A DNA stretch of 64,000 bases from Microbacterium sp. SSM24 (GTDB taxonomy: Bacteria; Actinomycetota; Actinomycetes; Actinomycetales; Microbacteriaceae), in NCBI RefSeq assembly GCF_025989145.1, contig NZ_JAPDNQ010000001.1, positions 496,001-560,000 on the forward strand. Reading direction: 5' to 3'. Below are positions 35,382 through 47,968 of this stretch, piece by piece. Each line of letters begins with the position of its first letter. Position 1 is the stretch's first letter. The notes under the pieces are model-generated. The model ran no database searches, was not told where the DNA came from, and saw only the letters and a list, made by a program, of their open reading frames with translations. Position numbers and translations under genes: made by a program.

Positions 35382-37237
35382 AGGTTCACCTCCCAGTCCT
35401 GGTCCTTCTGTCTGGCGCGCAGTCGCGCCTCTTCGACCTCGAGACTCGAGATCACGTGCCGGTAGTGCTCGCTCTCGCGCAGCAGGTCGGAGTGCGTGCC
35501 GACCGCCGTGATGCGGCCCGCCTCGAGGAGCGCGACGCGGTCGGCGAGCGTCACCGTCGATGGGCGGTGGGCGACGACGAGCGCCGTCGTCTCGTGCAGC
35601 ACCTCGCGCAGCGCGTCCTCGACGAGCGCCTCGGTGTCGACGTCGAGCGCCGACAGCGGGTCGTCGAGCACCAGCACCGCCGGGCGCGCTGCGACGGCGC
35701 GCGCGAGCGCGAGCCGCTGCCGCTGGCCACCCGAGAGCGACAGGCCCTCTTCGCCGATGATCGTGTCGACGCCATCGGGGAGGTCGTCGACGAACCCCGC
35801 CTGTGCGACCTGCAGCGCCTCGCGCATGATCGCCTCCGCCTCAGGGCTTCCGGGCGCGAGGTCCTCGCGACCGAGCAGGACGTTGTCGCGCACGGACTGC
35901 GAGAAGAGCGTCGCGTCCTCGAACGCCATGCCGACGTGACGGCGCAGCTCGTCGAGGGTGAGCTCGCGCACATCGACGCCGTCGACCGTCACGCGTCCGT
36001 CCGTCACGTCGTAGAGGCGGGCCGGGAGCGTGGTGAGCGTGGTCTTGCCCGAGCCGGTGAGACCGACGAGCGCCATCGTCTCGCCCGGGCGCAGCGTCAG
36101 GTCGATGCCGTCGAGCAGGTCGCGCTCGTGGGCTGCGGCATCCTGGTACCGGAAGTGAACGCCCTCGAAGACGAGCGCGCCGCGCGGGCGATCGATCGTG
36201 CGGGGGCTCTCGGGGTCGACGATGGTGTTCTCTTCGTCGAACACCTCGAAGATGCGGTCGGTCGCCGTGCGGGCGTCGAGCATGAACGAGAACAGGAAGC
36301 CGATCGACTCCATCGGCCAGCGCAGGACGGTCGCCATCGCGAAGAACGCGACGAGCTCGGCGGTCTGCAGCTGCCCGATCGACGTCAGGTAGATGCCGGC
36401 GCCGAGGCACAGCGCGAACGCGATGTCGGGCAGCAGGACGAGCCAGAACCAGATCCAGCCGATCGCGCGGGCCTTGCTGAGCTCGGTCTCGCGCAGCGTC
36501 TCGGCCTGCCGGGTGAACTTCTGCAGCGCGTGCTTGCCGCGACCGAAGGCCTTGAGCACGCGGATGCCGTGCACGCTCTCCTCGACCGAGGTGGCGAGGT
36601 CGCCGGCCTGGTCCTGGCTCTGACGCGCGAGCGATCCGTAGGTCTTCTCGAAGCGGTAGCCGGCGTACCACAGCGGCGCGGAGGTCACGAGGAAGATCGT
36701 GCCGAGCAGCCAGTGCCAGCGGAACAGCAGGGCCGTGCCGACGATGATCGTGATCACGTTCACGACCAGCAGCACGACGCCGAACGCCATCCAGCGGCGC
36801 AGCATGCTGATGTCCTGCATCATGCGGCTGAGCAGCTGACCCGACTGCCACTTGTCGTGGAACGAGACGGGCAGGCGCTGCAGACGCGAATAGAACGACT
36901 GGCGGATGTCGTACTCGACCTTGGTGGCGGGTCCGAGCACGAACCAGCGGCGCAGCCAGACCATGAAGGCTTCGGCGAGACCGAGCGCGAGGATCGCCAC
37001 CGATCCCCACACGATCTGGGTGATGTCCTGCGAGGCGATCGGGCCCGCGACGATCGCCTCGAGGACGAGCGGGATCGACAGCGCGAGCAGGCTCGCCCCG
37101 AGCGCGCTGGCGGCGCCCAGGGTCAGGCGCGGCAGGACGGGCTTGGCGAAGGGCAGCAGGCGTGCGAGCGCCTTCGCGGTGGAGACCTCCGGGCGCGGCG
37201 GAGGCGAGGACTGCGGTGGAGCGGCGGTGATGGTCAT
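35378..37237 (-). CDS. ABC exporter half-transporter, degenerate-site subunit
   Basis: A 619-residue half-transporter. The membrane domain spans about residues 30-320; the ATPase domain has Walker [10 protein letters not shown], signature [16 protein letters not shown] and Walker [13 protein letters not shown]. The residue after the Walker B aspartate is Asp where the catalytic Glu normally sits, the mark of the degenerate site in heterodimeric exporters. The next gene supplies the competent site. Drug or lipid-like export is likely; substrate unknown. Confidence 0.9.
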   Translation of the reverse strand: MTITAAPPQSSPPPRPEVSTAKALARLLPFAKPVLPRLTLGAASALGASLLALSIPLVLEAIVAGPIASQDITQIVWGSVAILALGLAEAFMVWLRRWFVLGPATKVEYDIRQSFYSRLQRLPVSFHDKWQSGQLLSRMMQDISMLRRWMAFGVVLLVVNVITIIVGTALLFRWHWLLGTIFLVTSAPLWYAGYRFEKTYGSLARQSQDQAGDLATSVEESVHGIRVLKAFGRGKHALQKFTRQAETLRETELSKARAIGWIWFWLVLLPDIAFALCLGAGIYLTSIGQLQTAELVAFFAMATVLRWPMESIGFLFSFMLDARTATDRIFEVFDEENTIVDPESPRTIDRPRGALVFEGVHFRYQDAAAHERDLLDGIDLTLRPGETMALVGLTGSGKTTLTTLPARLYDVTDGRVTVDGVDVRELTLDELRRHVGMAFEDATLFSQSVRDNVLLGREDLAPGSPEAEAIMREALQVAQAGFVDDLPDGVDTIIGEEGLSLSGGQRQRLALARAVAARPAVLVLDDPLSALDVDTEALVEDALREVLHETTALVVAHRPSTVTLADRVALLEAGRITAVGTHSDLLRESEHYRHVISSLEVEEARLRARQKDQDWEVNL

Positions 37238-37593
37238 GATCCTTGTGGGGATGGTGGAGCGGACGACCCGGATCGGGTCAGAGGATGGCGCGAGGCGCGA
37301 CGGAGCCCCCGGTGAGGGGAACGCTCCGCGAGGCGGCGGTATGCCGATTCCGGCCGAAGCCGGGACGTGACGAGGGAGCGACTACCCCTGAATGCGAAGA
37401 CGCTCCGGCCCGGCGATGCGGAGGACGAAGACGGTCTTCGCGGCGATGGCGGCCTGGTACATGGCATCCTCCTGGGTGAGAGCGAATGGGACCGTCGACG
37501 CCGGAACGACGCGACAGCCCTCCAGCCTATACCTGAGTGTTCGCTGACAGCAACGAGATCTTTCCGTTCCCGCGGAAGTTCCCCGCAGTCCCG
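37238..37593. other. 356-nt leader region of the ABC exporter
   Basis: On the minus strand this gap holds, in order, a -10-like TATAGG near 37517, a short reading frame with a strong ribosome binding site (37382-37462), a CCGGCTTCGGCCGG hairpin and a GACCCG-ATC-CGGGTC hairpin about 30 bases before the exporter start. No other gene is seen. The upstream end is the 3' side of ogt. Confidence 0.5.
37382..37462 (-). CDS. possible 26-residue leader peptide of the ABC exporter
   Basis: ATG at 37462 is preceded by AGGAGG six bases away, one of the best ribosome binding sites in the window. The peptide starts MYQAAIAAKTVFVLRI, continues AGPERLRIQG and stops with TAG. It is on the same strand as the exporter, 145 bases upstream. 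The placement resembles translated leaders that control drug-resistance genes by ribosome stalling. No homologue is recognised and it could be a small membrane-associated peptide or a chance frame. Confidence 0.5.
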   Translation of the reverse strand: MYQAAIAAKTVFVLRIAGPERLRIQG

Positions 37594-38103
37594 TCAGACC
37601 AGGGCCGGGACCCCCGCCTCGCGCTCGAGCAGCGCCCGCTTCACCTCGAGTCCCCACGCGAAGCCGCCGAGGCCGCCTCCGGTGCGCAGCACGCGGTGGC
37701 ACGGCACGAACAGCGCCGGGGCGTTGCGCGCGCAGATCGAGGCCGCTGCGCGCACCGCCGAGGGCGAGCCCAGCTCGACGGCGAACTCGGCGTACGTCAG
37801 CGGATGCCCCGCCTCGATGCGGCGCAGGGCCTCCCACCCGGTGCGCTGCATGTCCGTGCCCTGCTGGGAGACAGCGACGGCGTCGATGGCCGAGAGGTCG
37901 CCGCCGTAGTAGGCGAGAGCCGCGGCCGCGGCATCCGTTCGACCCTCGCGAACCGCGGACGGGCGGTCCGCGGGGCGCAGCCGGCCGAGGATGCGATCGG
38001 CATCGGGCGTCCACCCCGAAGCGAGCACGCGCTGGGCGTCGTCCACGAGGATCGTGAAGGGGCCGTCGGGGGTGTCGATGGTCTGAATGGTCGCGGTGGT
38101 CAT
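37594..38103 (-). CDS. ogt: methylated-DNA-[protein]-cysteine S-methyltransferase
   Basis: A 169-residue suicide repair protein that moves the methyl of O6-methylguanine to its own cysteine. The active site is Cys135 in [12 protein letters not shown]. The helix-turn-helix region is ...[33 protein letters not shown], and ICARNAP precedes the active site. The ATG overlaps the ada-alkA stop (ATGA), so it belongs to the alkylation-response operon. Confidence 0.93.
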   Translation of the reverse strand: MTTATIQTIDTPDGPFTILVDDAQRVLASGWTPDADRILGRLRPADRPSAVREGRTDAAAAALAYYGGDLSAIDAVAVSQQGTDMQRTGWEALRRIEAGHPLTYAEFAVELGSPSAVRAAASICARNAPALFVPCHRVLRTGGGLGGFAWGLEVKRALLEREAGVPALV

Positions 38104-39632
38104 GCGATCGCCTCTTTCTCGGGGACGGATGCCGCAGCCCGCCGCGCGCGCGGAGGCTTCGGCGGAACGGCCCGCCACAGGTGGGCGGTGAAGTAGCTGC
38201 GCCACGGGGCCGTCCGCGCCGCCCAGTCGGTGAGGGCACGGGGCTCGGACGGGATGCCCGACGCCGCGGCGCCGGAGCGCACGGCGACGTCGCCGGGCAG
38301 GAACACGTCGGGGTCGCCGAGGACCCGCATGCGCACGTAGTCGGCCGTCCACGGTCCGATGCCCGGCATCGCCAGCAGCGCCTCGCGCTGTTCGCCGCCG
38401 TCGTCACCGGGAGTGAGTGTGAGCGACCCGTCGGCGAGCGCCGCGGCAGCCCCGACGATCGAGCGGATGCGGGCCGCCGGACCGCGCAGCACCTCGGCGC
38501 CGCGATCGGCGATCGCCGCCATCGACGGGAAGAGACGCGTCGTGCCTTCGAAGCCGTCGACCTGCTCCCCGAGCTCGGCGGTGAGTGCCGACAGTGCCGT
38601 GCGCGCCGCCACCACGGTGATCTGCTGGCCGACCATCGCGCGCACGAGCATCTCGTGCGGGTCTGCCGCCCCGGGCACTCGCATGCCGGGCACCGCGGCG
38701 ACGAGTGGTGCGAGCTCGGGCTGCCGCGAGAGCGCGTCGTCGATCGCGAGAGGGTCGGCGTCGAGGTCGAACAGGCGACGAGCCCGCGTCACCAGCGTGG
38801 AGAGGTCGCGCAGGTGCGCCAACCGCGCCCGCAGTCGCACCCGGCCGGAATCGTCGAGCCGGAGTTCGAACCAGGCCGGGCCACCCTCCAGCCGCAGCGT
38901 CCGCGCGAAAGAGGTCGGCGTGGCGACCTCCGCGCCGTCGACCGCTCGTGCAGCCATCCAGGCGAACAGACCGCCCGCATCGAGGGGGCCGCGGTGCGGA
39001 AGCACCAGGTCGATCGCCCCGAGGGCGTGGATGTCGGGGCTGGGGAACGAGGCCCCGCCGCCGACGCGTCGGCGTGACCGAAGCTCGAGAGGAGTCATGC
39101 CGAAGACCTCGCGCACGGTGTCGTTGAACTGGCGCACGCTCGCGAATCCGGCCGAGAACGCGACGTCGGCCGCCGGCAGGTCGGTGCCGACGAGGAGCAT
39201 GCGGGCGGTCTGGGCGCGGTGGGCGCGGCTGAGGGCGAGCGGCCCGGCGCCGAGCTCGGCACTCAGGAGCCGCGTCAGGTGCCGCGGCGAGTACCCCAGG
39301 CGCCGCGCGAGGCCCGGAACGCCCTCGCGCTCCACCACGCCGTCGGCGATGAGCCGCATGGCGCGGCCCGCCGTGTCGCCTCGCAGGTTCCACTGCGGCG
39401 AGCCGGGCGCTGCCTCGGGCAGGCAGCGCTTGCACGCGCGGTACCCCGCCTCGTGTGCCGCGGCGCTGGTCGGGTAGAACGTGACGTTCGACGGCTTCGG
39501 CGTGCGAGCAGGACAGCTCGGGCGGCAGTAGATGCCCGTCGAGCTCACCGCCGTGACGAACTGGCCGTCGAAACGCGTGTCGCGCGAATCGATCGCGCGA
39601 TACCGCTCCTCGAAGGTCATCGTCAGGCTCAT
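38100..39632 (-). CDS. Ada regulatory domain fused to AlkA DNA glycosylase
   Basis: A 510-residue fusion. The Ada N-terminal zinc domain has four cysteines (36, 40, 67 and 70); one accepts methyl from phosphotriesters. An AraC-type HTH follows (about 85-190, [13 protein letters not shown] and [22 protein letters not shown]). From about 205 on comes a 3-methyladenine glycosylase with HhH motif [18 protein letters not shown] and the catalytic Asp in VFLPGD. Methylated Ada domain would activate this operon. The O6-methylguanine domain of E. coli Ada is a separate gene, ogt, directly downstream. Start [11 protein letters not shown] at 39632; ATG 39620 is possible. Confidence 0.9.
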   Translation of the reverse strand: MSLTMTFEERYRAIDSRDTRFDGQFVTAVSSTGIYCRPSCPARTPKPSNVTFYPTSAAAHEAGYRACKRCLPEAAPGSPQWNLRGDTAGRAMRLIADGVVEREGVPGLARRLGYSPRHLTRLLSAELGAGPLALSRAHRAQTARMLLVGTDLPAADVAFSAGFASVRQFNDTVREVFGMTPLELRSRRRVGGGASFPSPDIHALGAIDLVLPHRGPLDAGGLFAWMAARAVDGAEVATPTSFARTLRLEGGPAWFELRLDDSGRVRLRARLAHLRDLSTLVTRARRLFDLDADPLAIDDALSRQPELAPLVAAVPGMRVPGAADPHEMLVRAMVGQQITVVAARTALSALTAELGEQVDGFEGTTRLFPSMAAIADRGAEVLRGPAARIRSIVGAAAALADGSLTLTPGDDGGEQREALLAMPGIGPWTADYVRMRVLGDPDVFLPGDVAVRSGAAASGIPSEPRALTDWAARTAPWRSYFTAHLWRAVPPKPPRARRAAASVPEKEAIA

Positions 39633-39710
39633 GCCCCTAGCCTGACACGCTCCCCCGACATCCACTCGCGGAAATCGGACACGGCGGTTGCGGCATCCGC
39701 CATCTCGCGC

Positions 39711-39768
39711 CGAGTCGCCAAGACACGCCGGAAGTCACATCGTGGCGCCGGCGTGTTTTGGCGACTGG
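39711..39768. repeat. 58-bp intergenic inverted repeat, family A copy 5
   Basis: Left arm CGAGTCGCCAAGACACGCC (39711-39729), 20-nt core, right arm GGCGTGTTTTGGCGACTgg (39750-39768). The last two bases of the right arm have diverged. It lies between the start of ada-alkA and the end of purH, both on the minus strand. Confidence 0.9.
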
Positions 39769-39789
39769 ATCGCTGTCGAGGCGACGAGG

Positions 39790-41394
39790 TCAGTGGAAGA
39801 AGTGGCGCTCGCCCGTGAAGAACATGGTCACGTTCGCGGCCTGCGCGGCGGCGATGACCTCGTCGTCGCGCACCGATCCGCCGGGCTGGATGATCGCGCG
39901 GATTCCCGCATCGATCAGCACCTGCGCACCGTCGGCGAACGGGAAGAACGCATCGGATGCCGCCACCGACCCGGCGGCGCGGTCCCCGGCCCGCTCCACG
40001 GCCAGGCGGCACGAGTCGACGCGGTTGACCTGACCCATGCCGATGCCGACGGTCGCCGAGCCCTTCGCGAGGACGATCGCGTTCGACTTGACCGCGCGGC
40101 ACGCCTTCCACGCGAAGATCAGGTTGGTCATGTCGTCGTCGGCCGGGCGCTCGCCCGACACGAGCTGCCAGTCCTTCGCGACCGAATCGATGTCGTCGGG
40201 GAACCGGTCGGCGTCCTGCAGCAGCAGCCCGCCCGACACGAGACGGACGTCCATGCGCTCCTGGCGCCAGTCGGCGGGAAGCTGGAGCAGGCGCAGGTTC
40301 TTCTTCGCCTTGAAGACCTCGAGGGCCTCCGGCTCGAACGAGGGCGCGACGATGACCTCGGTGAAGATGTCCTTGAGATTCTCGGCCATCTTGAGGGTCA
40401 CGGTACCGTTCGTGGCGATCACTCCGCCGTACGCCGAGACCGGGTCGCACTCGTGCGCGCGCAGGTGCGCGCTCGCGATCGGGTCGAGCGCGTTGGGCGC
40501 TGTCACCGCGATGCCGCAAGGATTCGCGTGCTTGATGATCGCCACGGCGGGCTTGACCATGTCGAACGCGGCGCGCAGCGCGGCGTCGGCGTCGACGTAG
40601 TTGTTGTACGACATCTCCTTGCCCTGCAGCTGAGTCGCCTGCGCGATGCCGTGGCCGCCGACGCGGGAGTAGATCGCCGCGCGCTGATGCGCGTTCTCGC
40701 CGTAGCGCAGGGTGGTGAGGCGCTCGGCCTTGATGGTGAGGTGCTGCGGAAGGTCGGCGCCGCCGAGGGTCTCCTCGGCGAACCACGTCGCGACCGCGCG
40801 ATCGTACTCGCACGTGTGCGCGAATGCCCGGGCGGCGAGGTCGCGGCGCTGCTGCAGCGTGGTGCCGCCGGTGCCGATCGCGTCGATGATGGCCGGGTAC
40901 GACTCGGGCGACACGACGATCGCGACGTTCGCGAAGTTCTTGGCCGACGCCCGCACCATCGCCGGACCGCCGATGTCGATCTGCTCGACGACCTCGTCGC
41001 CCTGCGCGCCGGAGCGCACGGTCTCGACGAACGGATACAGGTTCACGACGACGAGCTCGAACGGCTCGATGCCGAGCTCGGTCAACTGCTGAAGGTGGTC
41101 CTCGAGGCGCAGATCCGCGAGGAGGCCGGCGTGCACTCCGGGGTGCAGCGTCTTGACGCGGCCGCCCAGCGACTCGGGGAAGCCCGTCACCGACGCCACG
41201 TCGGTCACGTCGTGTCCGGCATCGCGGATCGTCGCCGCCGTGGAGCCGGTCGAGACGATCTCCACGCCGGCGCCCGAGAGCGCCTCGGCGAGCTTCAGCA
41301 GATCGGTCTTGTCGCTCACGGAGACCAGCGCACGCCGTACGGGAACGACGTCTCGGTGGGTGTAGAGGGCGGGGTCGTGGGTCGGGCCGGCCAT
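39790..41394 (-). CDS. purH: AICAR formyltransferase / IMP cyclohydrolase
   Basis: A 534-residue bifunctional enzyme doing the last two steps of IMP synthesis. The N-terminal cyclohydrolase domain shows [22 protein letters not shown] and [16 protein letters not shown]. The transformylase domain has [24 protein letters not shown] and the end [20 protein letters not shown] precedes ATG 41394. It lies 23 bases after purN, so they are co-transcribed. Its co-substrate 10-formyl-THF comes from FolD, encoded in this window. Confidence 0.95.
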   Translation of the reverse strand: MAGPTHDPALYTHRDVVPVRRALVSVSDKTDLLKLAEALSGAGVEIVSTGSTAATIRDAGHDVTDVASVTGFPESLGGRVKTLHPGVHAGLLADLRLEDHLQQLTELGIEPFELVVVNLYPFVETVRSGAQGDEVVEQIDIGGPAMVRASAKNFANVAIVVSPESYPAIIDAIGTGGTTLQQRRDLAARAFAHTCEYDRAVATWFAEETLGGADLPQHLTIKAERLTTLRYGENAHQRAAIYSRVGGHGIAQATQLQGKEMSYNNYVDADAALRAAFDMVKPAVAIIKHANPCGIAVTAPNALDPIASAHLRAHECDPVSAYGGVIATNGTVTLKMAENLKDIFTEVIVAPSFEPEALEVFKAKKNLRLLQLPADWRQERMDVRLVSGGLLLQDADRFPDDIDSVAKDWQLVSGERPADDDMTNLIFAWKACRAVKSNAIVLAKGSATVGIGMGQVNRVDSCRLAVERAGDRAAGSVAASDAFFPFADGAQVLIDAGIRAIIQPGGSVRDDEVIAAAQAANVTMFFTGERHFFH

Positions 41395-41417
41395 GGAGGC
41401 TCTCCTCGGGGGTGGGG

Positions 41418-42023
41418 TCAGGAAGCTGTGGCGGCCGCCGAGACCGCAGCCAGGTCGAGGTCTCCGGTCGCGATGCGGCGGACGACGTCGATGAGCAGGC
41501 GGCGCTCGACGGGCTTGATGCGGTCGTGGAGGGCGTGCTCGTCGTCGCCGGGGAGCACGGGCACGCGCTCCTGGGCGAGGATCGGCCCCGAGTCGACCCC
41601 GTTGTCGACGATGATGACGCTGGCCCCGGTCCGGGGGACTCCCGCCGCGAGTGCATCGCGCACCCCGTGGGCTCCCGGGAACTCCGGCAGGTAGGCGGGG
41701 TGGGTGTTGATGATGCGCGGCGACCACTCGTCGACGAGCGGCGCGGGCAGCAGGCGCATGAGACCGCTCAGCACGACGAGGTCGGGCTGCCACACCGCGA
41801 GCTGTGCAGCGAGCTCGTCGCCCCACTCCTCGCGCGAGTCGAACTGCGCCCACGGCACCATGAAGGACGGGATGCCGTACTCCTCCGCGTGCGAGAAGCC
41901 CTCGGCCTCGCGATCGGCGCCGACGACGACGATCTCGGCGGGATACGCGGGATCGGCGGCCGCGTCGAGCAGAGCGCGCAGATTGGACCCCGTGCCCGAG
42001 ATGAGGACGGCGACCGTGAGCAC
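41418..42023 (-). CDS. purN: phosphoribosylglycinamide formyltransferase
   Basis: A 201-residue GAR transformylase using 10-formyl-THF. Catalytic residues stand at Asn106, His108 ([10 protein letters not shown]) and Asp144 (DNGVDSG), the same numbers as in the E. coli enzyme. The N-terminal phosphate loop is [14 protein letters not shown]. The GTG start at 42023 has TAGAAT six bases upstream and no ribosome binding site. Confidence 0.95.
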   Translation of the reverse strand: MLTVAVLISGTGSNLRALLDAAADPAYPAEIVVVGADREAEGFSHAEEYGIPSFMVPWAQFDSREEWGDELAAQLAVWQPDLVVLSGLMRLLPAPLVDEWSPRIINTHPAYLPEFPGAHGVRDALAAGVPRTGASVIIVDNGVDSGPILAQERVPVLPGDDEHALHDRIKPVERRLLIDVVRRIATGDLDLAAVSAAATAS

Positions 42024-42027
42024 GCGG

Positions 42028-43494
42028 CTATTCTACCGGCGCGCCGGGTCCGGATTTCCGCGGTCCCAGGTCGAGCGTCTCAGCGGCGTCGGAGGCGGGG
42101 TGATCGAAGAACGGCGAGACCGGCGAAACGGCGGGTGCTGCGTCGCCCTGCTCATCGGATGCCGCGCCCGCCGCATCCGTCGTCTTTCGGCCCCCTCGCG
42201 GTGCGAGGAGCAGGATCGCCGCCCCGACGAGCACCTCGAGGCCCACCGCCAGCGCGACCGGGCCGGGCTGGGGCCCCAGGTGGGAGAGCCGCCCCGGACC
42301 GAGCGATCCGGACGCGACCGCCGACAGGAGCGCGGCCGCCGCGCCCGAGAGCACTGCGATACCGGCGGCGATGACGAGGCGCGGACCGAACGCGTCGTGC
42401 GACACCGACGCTGCGGGGGGCGGCGAGGGCGCGACCGATGCGAGCAGGCCGGTGAGCGCCGCTGTGCGCTCGTCGTCGACGACGACCTCCGGTGCGCGCG
42501 CGTCGGACGCCGCCTCACCCGCGAGCCGCGAACGGGCGATCCATCCGGCGAACGCCCCCAGACCGACCGGCACCAGCGCGAGCAGCAGCAGCCACGGCGA
42601 CGTGGTCTCGGGAAGGACACCGAAGATCGGGATGCCGGGCACGACCCCCACCTGCGTGCCCGACGGCGACACGATCCCGCCGTCGCCCACGGCGAAGCCC
42701 GGGCCGGCCGTGAAGGCCAGGCCCCACACCACGAGTGTCGGGAGGTACAGCAGCTGGGCGAGCGTGATCACGGTCGCGCCGAGAGCGTCGACGTTGCCCG
42801 CCTGGAAGAGCGCGATGATCTCACCGCCGCGCAGCACGATCGCCACCGCCGCGACGAGCGCGCCCGCGCCGACGAGCCCGACGACCACGACCGCGGTGCC
42901 GAGACCGACCAGACCGGGAGCCGCACCCCAGTGCGGGTCCGCCTCGACGCGGTCCCGCAGATCGGCGATGCGGCCGGACCCGGCCTCGCGCCACTCGGTC
43001 ACGACCGCCCCCGCGAGGCAGGGCAGCGCGAAGACGAGCGTCGGCACGAGGATCGCCTGCCAGAGTTCGGCGTCGGCCACGAGATTCTGCGCCGTGAAGC
43101 CGACGAGCGTCGCCAGCGCGCCGAACACCACCGTGCCCGCGAGGACGCCGGTCGCCCAGGCATCCGCCTTCGAGGCGCGCACGCCCGAGCGCGCCGCGAA
43201 GATCGCCGTGAACGAGGCGAACGCGAGGGGGGCGAGCGAGAGCGTGAAGGATGCCGCCGCCGAGTCGATCCCCGTCGCGGCGAGGTAGTCGGCGGGGAGC
43301 GTGATCAGCAGCGGCACGAGGTTGCCGAACTGCCAGATCGTGGCCGAGGTCGGCCACAGGGCCCCCCAGTCCGCGGTCCCGCCCAGTCCGAACACCCAGA
43401 CGAGGGTGAGCGGGGCGAGGGTCGCCGCTATGCCGACGGCCACCGCTATGGCGGCGTCGACGGCTGCGAGGAGGGCGACGATGAGGCGATGCAT
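42028..43494 (-). CDS. DUF6350-family multispan membrane protein
   Basis: A 488-residue integral membrane protein with about nine to ten hydrophobic segments. A long cytoplasmic-type loop follows around residues 320-360, and the last 50 residues form a charged tail ending [14 protein letters not shown]. Its position directly upstream of purN-purH is the usual actinobacterial neighbourhood of DUF6350 (sometimes labelled cell-division protein PerM). Its stop overlaps the purN promoter. Function not established from sequence. Confidence 0.75.
   Translation of the reverse strand: MHRLIVALLAAVDAAIAVAVGIAATLAPLTLVWVFGLGGTADWGALWPTSATIWQFGNLVPLLITLPADYLAATGIDSAAASFTLSLAPLAFASFTAIFAARSGVRASKADAWATGVLAGTVVFGALATLVGFTAQNLVADAELWQAILVPTLVFALPCLAGAVVTEWREAGSGRIADLRDRVEADPHWGAAPGLVGLGTAVVVVGLVGAGALVAAVAIVLRGGEIIALFQAGNVDALGATVITLAQLLYLPTLVVWGLAFTAGPGFAVGDGGIVSPSGTQVGVVPGIPIFGVLPETTSPWLLLLALVPVGLGAFAGWIARSRLAGEAASDARAPEVVVDDERTAALTGLLASVAPSPPPAASVSHDAFGPRLVIAAGIAVLSGAAAALLSAVASGSLGPGRLSHLGPQPGPVALAVGLEVLVGAAILLLAPRGGRKTTDAAGAASDEQGDAAPAVSPVSPFFDHPASDAAETLDLGPRKSGPGAPVE
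42030..42035 (-). promoter_or_regulatory. -10 element TAGAAT, leaderless purN start
   Basis: On the minus strand TAGAAT (42035 to 42030) lies six bases before the purN GTG. Its final TAG overlap includes the stop codon region of the DUF6350 gene, so the promoter sits inside the 3' end of that gene. Confidence 0.6.
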
Positions 43495-43616
43495 CCGCTC
43501 ACGACCCTACCTACGGCCGCGGCACCGGCCCGCCCGCGACCCGGCCGGTCGCGGCATCCGGATTCCTGGCGTGGCGCGTGCCCCGCGGGCGCTAACCTCG
43601 GTCGCGGAGGTCATTC

Positions 43617-45086
43617 ATGAGCACAGCCCCGTCGCCCGCAGCCGACACCGCCGAGACGCCCGAACCGCGCAACGGCTTCGACAGATTCTTCGACATCACC
43701 AGGCGAGGCTCGACCGTCGGCACGGAGGTCCGCGGCGGCGTGGTCACCTTCGTGACGATGGCCTACATCGTCATCCTGAACCCGATCATCCTCTCCAGCG
43801 GCGTCGACGTCGACGGGAACAGTCTCGGCTTCACGCAGGTCGCCGCCGTGACGGCGCTCACCGCGGGCGTCATGACCGTGCTGTTCGGCCTGGTGACGCG
43901 CCTGCCGTTCGCGTTCGCCGCCGGCCTCGGGATCAACTCGTTCCTCGCCGTCGCCGTCGTCGGTCAGGTGACGTGGCCCGAGGCGATGGGCCTCGTGGTG
44001 ATCAACGGTCTCATCATCGTGCTGCTCGCCGCGACCGGCCTGCGGCGCATGATCTTCGACGCGGTGCCGATCCAGCTGAAGCTGGCGATCACGGTGGGCA
44101 TCGGCCTCTTCATCGCCTTCATCGGCTTCGTGGACGCCGGGTTCGTCACCGCGACCGGCGCGTCGTCGCCTCCCGTCGGCCTGGGCGTCGACGGATCGGT
44201 CGCCACCGTGCCGACGCTCATCTTCGTCTTCACCCTGCTGCTGACCGGCATCCTCGTCGCGCGCAAGGTCAAGGGCGGCATCCTCATCGGACTCGTGACG
44301 GGCACCGTCGTCGCCGTCGTCGTCGAGGCGATCTGGAACATCGGGCCCAAGTTCGACGGCGACCAGGTCAACCCGGGCGGGTGGGGTCTGTCGGTCCCCG
44401 AGCTTCCGGCGTCGCTCGTCAGCGTTCCCGACCTGTCGCTCATCGGGCAGGTGTCGTTCGGATCCTTCGAGCGCATCGGGGTGCTCGCGGCGCTCATGCT
44501 GGTCTTCACGCTCGTCTTCACGAACTTCTTCGACGCGATGGGCACCATGACGGGCCTCTCCAAAGAAGCGGGACTGGCGAACGAGAAGGGCGACTTCCCC
44601 CGAATCAAGTCGGCGCTGATCGTCGAGGGCGTCGGCGCGGTCGCCGGCGGATATGCGTCCGCGTCGTCCAACACCGTGTTCATCGAGTCCGGCGCCGGCA
44701 TCGGCGAAGGAGCGCGCACCGGCTTCGCGAACGTCGTGACCGGCGTGCTGTTCCTCGTGGCCATGTTCTTCACGCCGCTGGTGTCGATCGTGCCCAGTGA
44801 GGTGGCGGCATCCGCTCTGGTCATCGTCGGCGCGCTCATGATGGCGCAGATCCGGTTCATCGACTTCAGCGAGTTCTCGGTGCTGCTGCCGGTGTTCCTC
44901 GCGATCACCGTCATGCCCCTCACCTACTCGATCGCCAACGGCATCGGCGCGGGCTTCATCTCCTGGGTGGTCGTGCGGTCGCTGTCGGGCAAGGCCAAGC
45001 AGATCAGTCCGCTGCTGTGGATCGTCGCCGCCGGCTTCGTGCTCTACTTCGCCCGCGGACCTCTCGAGAGCCTGCTCGCCGGCTGA
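43617..45086 (+). CDS. NCS2 purine permease, AzgA type
   Basis: A 489-residue transporter of the AzgA/PbuG branch (adenine, guanine, hypoxanthine with H+). It starts FFDITRRGSTVGTEVRGGVVTFVTMAYI, the typical first segment, and carries GLGINSFLA, FTLVFTNFFDAMGTMTGLSKEAGL and GGYASASSNTVFIESGAGIGEGARTG, the two family signature regions. GGAGG lies six bases before ATG 43617. It stands divergent from the purine synthesis genes, which fits a purine-handling neighbourhood. Confidence 0.9.
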   Translation: MSTAPSPAADTAETPEPRNGFDRFFDITRRGSTVGTEVRGGVVTFVTMAYIVILNPIILSSGVDVDGNSLGFTQVAAVTALTAGVMTVLFGLVTRLPFAFAAGLGINSFLAVAVVGQVTWPEAMGLVVINGLIIVLLAATGLRRMIFDAVPIQLKLAITVGIGLFIAFIGFVDAGFVTATGASSPPVGLGVDGSVATVPTLIFVFTLLLTGILVARKVKGGILIGLVTGTVVAVVVEAIWNIGPKFDGDQVNPGGWGLSVPELPASLVSVPDLSLIGQVSFGSFERIGVLAALMLVFTLVFTNFFDAMGTMTGLSKEAGLANEKGDFPRIKSALIVEGVGAVAGGYASASSNTVFIESGAGIGEGARTGFANVVTGVLFLVAMFFTPLVSIVPSEVAASALVIVGALMMAQIRFIDFSEFSVLLPVFLAITVMPLTYSIANGIGAGFISWVVVRSLSGKAKQISPLLWIVAAGFVLYFARGPLESLLAG

Positions 45087-45093
45087 CGCTCCT

Positions 45094-45133
45094 GAAAGAA
45101 GCGGATGCCTCGGCCGAGGCATCCGCTTCTTTC
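45094..45133. terminator. perfect 40-bp palindromic terminator
   Basis: GAAAGAAGCGGATGCCTCGG is followed with no spacer by its exact reverse complement. On either strand a GC-rich stem ends in TTCTTTC. It separates the permease gene from the convergent DDN-like gene, one base beyond whose stop it ends. Confidence 0.85.
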
Positions 45134-45574
45134 TCAGTCCTCGATCGGCTCGAGGAGGAAGATCGCGATCTCGCGGTCTGTCTTCAGCTGGTAGTTATCG
45201 TAGTCCGGCCACACCTCGACAGCACGCGCCCACCATCGGGTGCGCTCTTCGCCCTCGAGCTGACGTGCGACGTAGTCACGCTTGTCGGAGCCGTCCTGCA
45301 ATTCGACGTGCGCGTTCTTGCGGAGGTTCCAGTACCAGTTCGGCGGATCGGGGTGGCCGCCCTTCGACGCGACCGCGAGGTAGCGGCCGTCATGCTCGAC
45401 GCGCATGAGGGCGGTCTTGCGCAGGCCGCCGCTCTTCGCGCCGACCGAGGTCAGAACGATGATCGGCACCCCGCGGAGGGTGTTGGCTTTCTGGCCGTCC
45501 GAGGCCTCGAACGTCTCGGCCTGCTTGCGGGCCCAGTCGGACGTGGACGGCTTGTACTCTCCGGTCAGCGGCAT
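45134..45574 (-). CDS. deazaflavin-dependent nitroreductase-like protein
   Basis: A 146-residue protein of the DDN/F420-binding nitroreductase family. Segments typical of the family are [43 protein letters not shown] and [19 protein letters not shown]. Members bind cofactor F420 or related flavins and reduce quinones or nitro compounds. ATG 45574 ([10 protein letters not shown]) is chosen because TAGCCT lies six bases upstream; an in-frame GTG at 45580 would overlap that spacing. Confidence 0.85.
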   Translation of the reverse strand: MPLTGEYKPSTSDWARKQAETFEASDGQKANTLRGVPIIVLTSVGAKSGGLRKTALMRVEHDGRYLAVASKGGHPDPPNWYWNLRKNAHVELQDGSDKRDYVARQLEGEERTRWWARAVEVWPDYDNYQLKTDREIAIFLLEPIED

Positions 45575-45654
45575 TCCCACAGGCTAACCCGGCGGGAGCG
45601 GCGGCCGGGCGGTCTTCGAAACTCCGCGGAACCGAGCGGCGGCCGCACGCAGAA

Positions 45655-45674
45655 GGCCCCGCCGAAGCGGGGCC
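45655..45674 (-). terminator. terminator hairpin of sucCD
   Basis: GGCCCCGC (45655-45662), loop CGAA, GCGGGGCC (45667-45674). On the minus strand it begins 19 bases after the sucD stop and is followed by TTCT. Confidence 0.75.
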
Positions 45675-45692
45675 CTCCGAATGCGATGCGGC

Positions 45693-47770
<2,078 letters not shown>

Positions 47771-47817
47771 AGTGCATTCCTTCGCAGGTGGCGAATGGGG
47801 GTGGGATGACGCGAAAG

Positions 47818-47835
47818 CGTCTCGACGTCGAGATA
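47818..47835 (-). promoter_or_regulatory. 18-bp palindrome upstream of sucC, shared with icd
   Basis: CGTCTCGACGTCGAGATA (minus strand TATCTCGACGTCGAGACG). The central TCTCGACGTCGAGA is a perfect 14-bp palindrome. It lies 48 bases before the sucC start and matches the icd site (31860-31877) at most positions. Confidence 0.65.
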
Positions 47836-47968
47836 TCGACCAGTCCCCCAGCCTACTACCGCTCGCGAGGCGCTCCGACCGCTGCGTCGCGCCCTCCCTC
47901 ACGACGGGAACGCCGCATGACGCGCCGCTCCCGTGCGCGGCGCAGCGCGGACTAGGCTCTCCCCCGAG

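Noticed and set aside
37238..37381. Riboswitch between leader peptide and exporter
   Set aside because: Only short hairpins are seen; no aptamer class known to me fits.
41395..41853. In-frame upstream extension of purH
   Set aside because: It overlaps purN on the same strand in another frame and is Arg/Pro-rich; GAGGAGAG and the PurH N-terminus fix the start at 41394.
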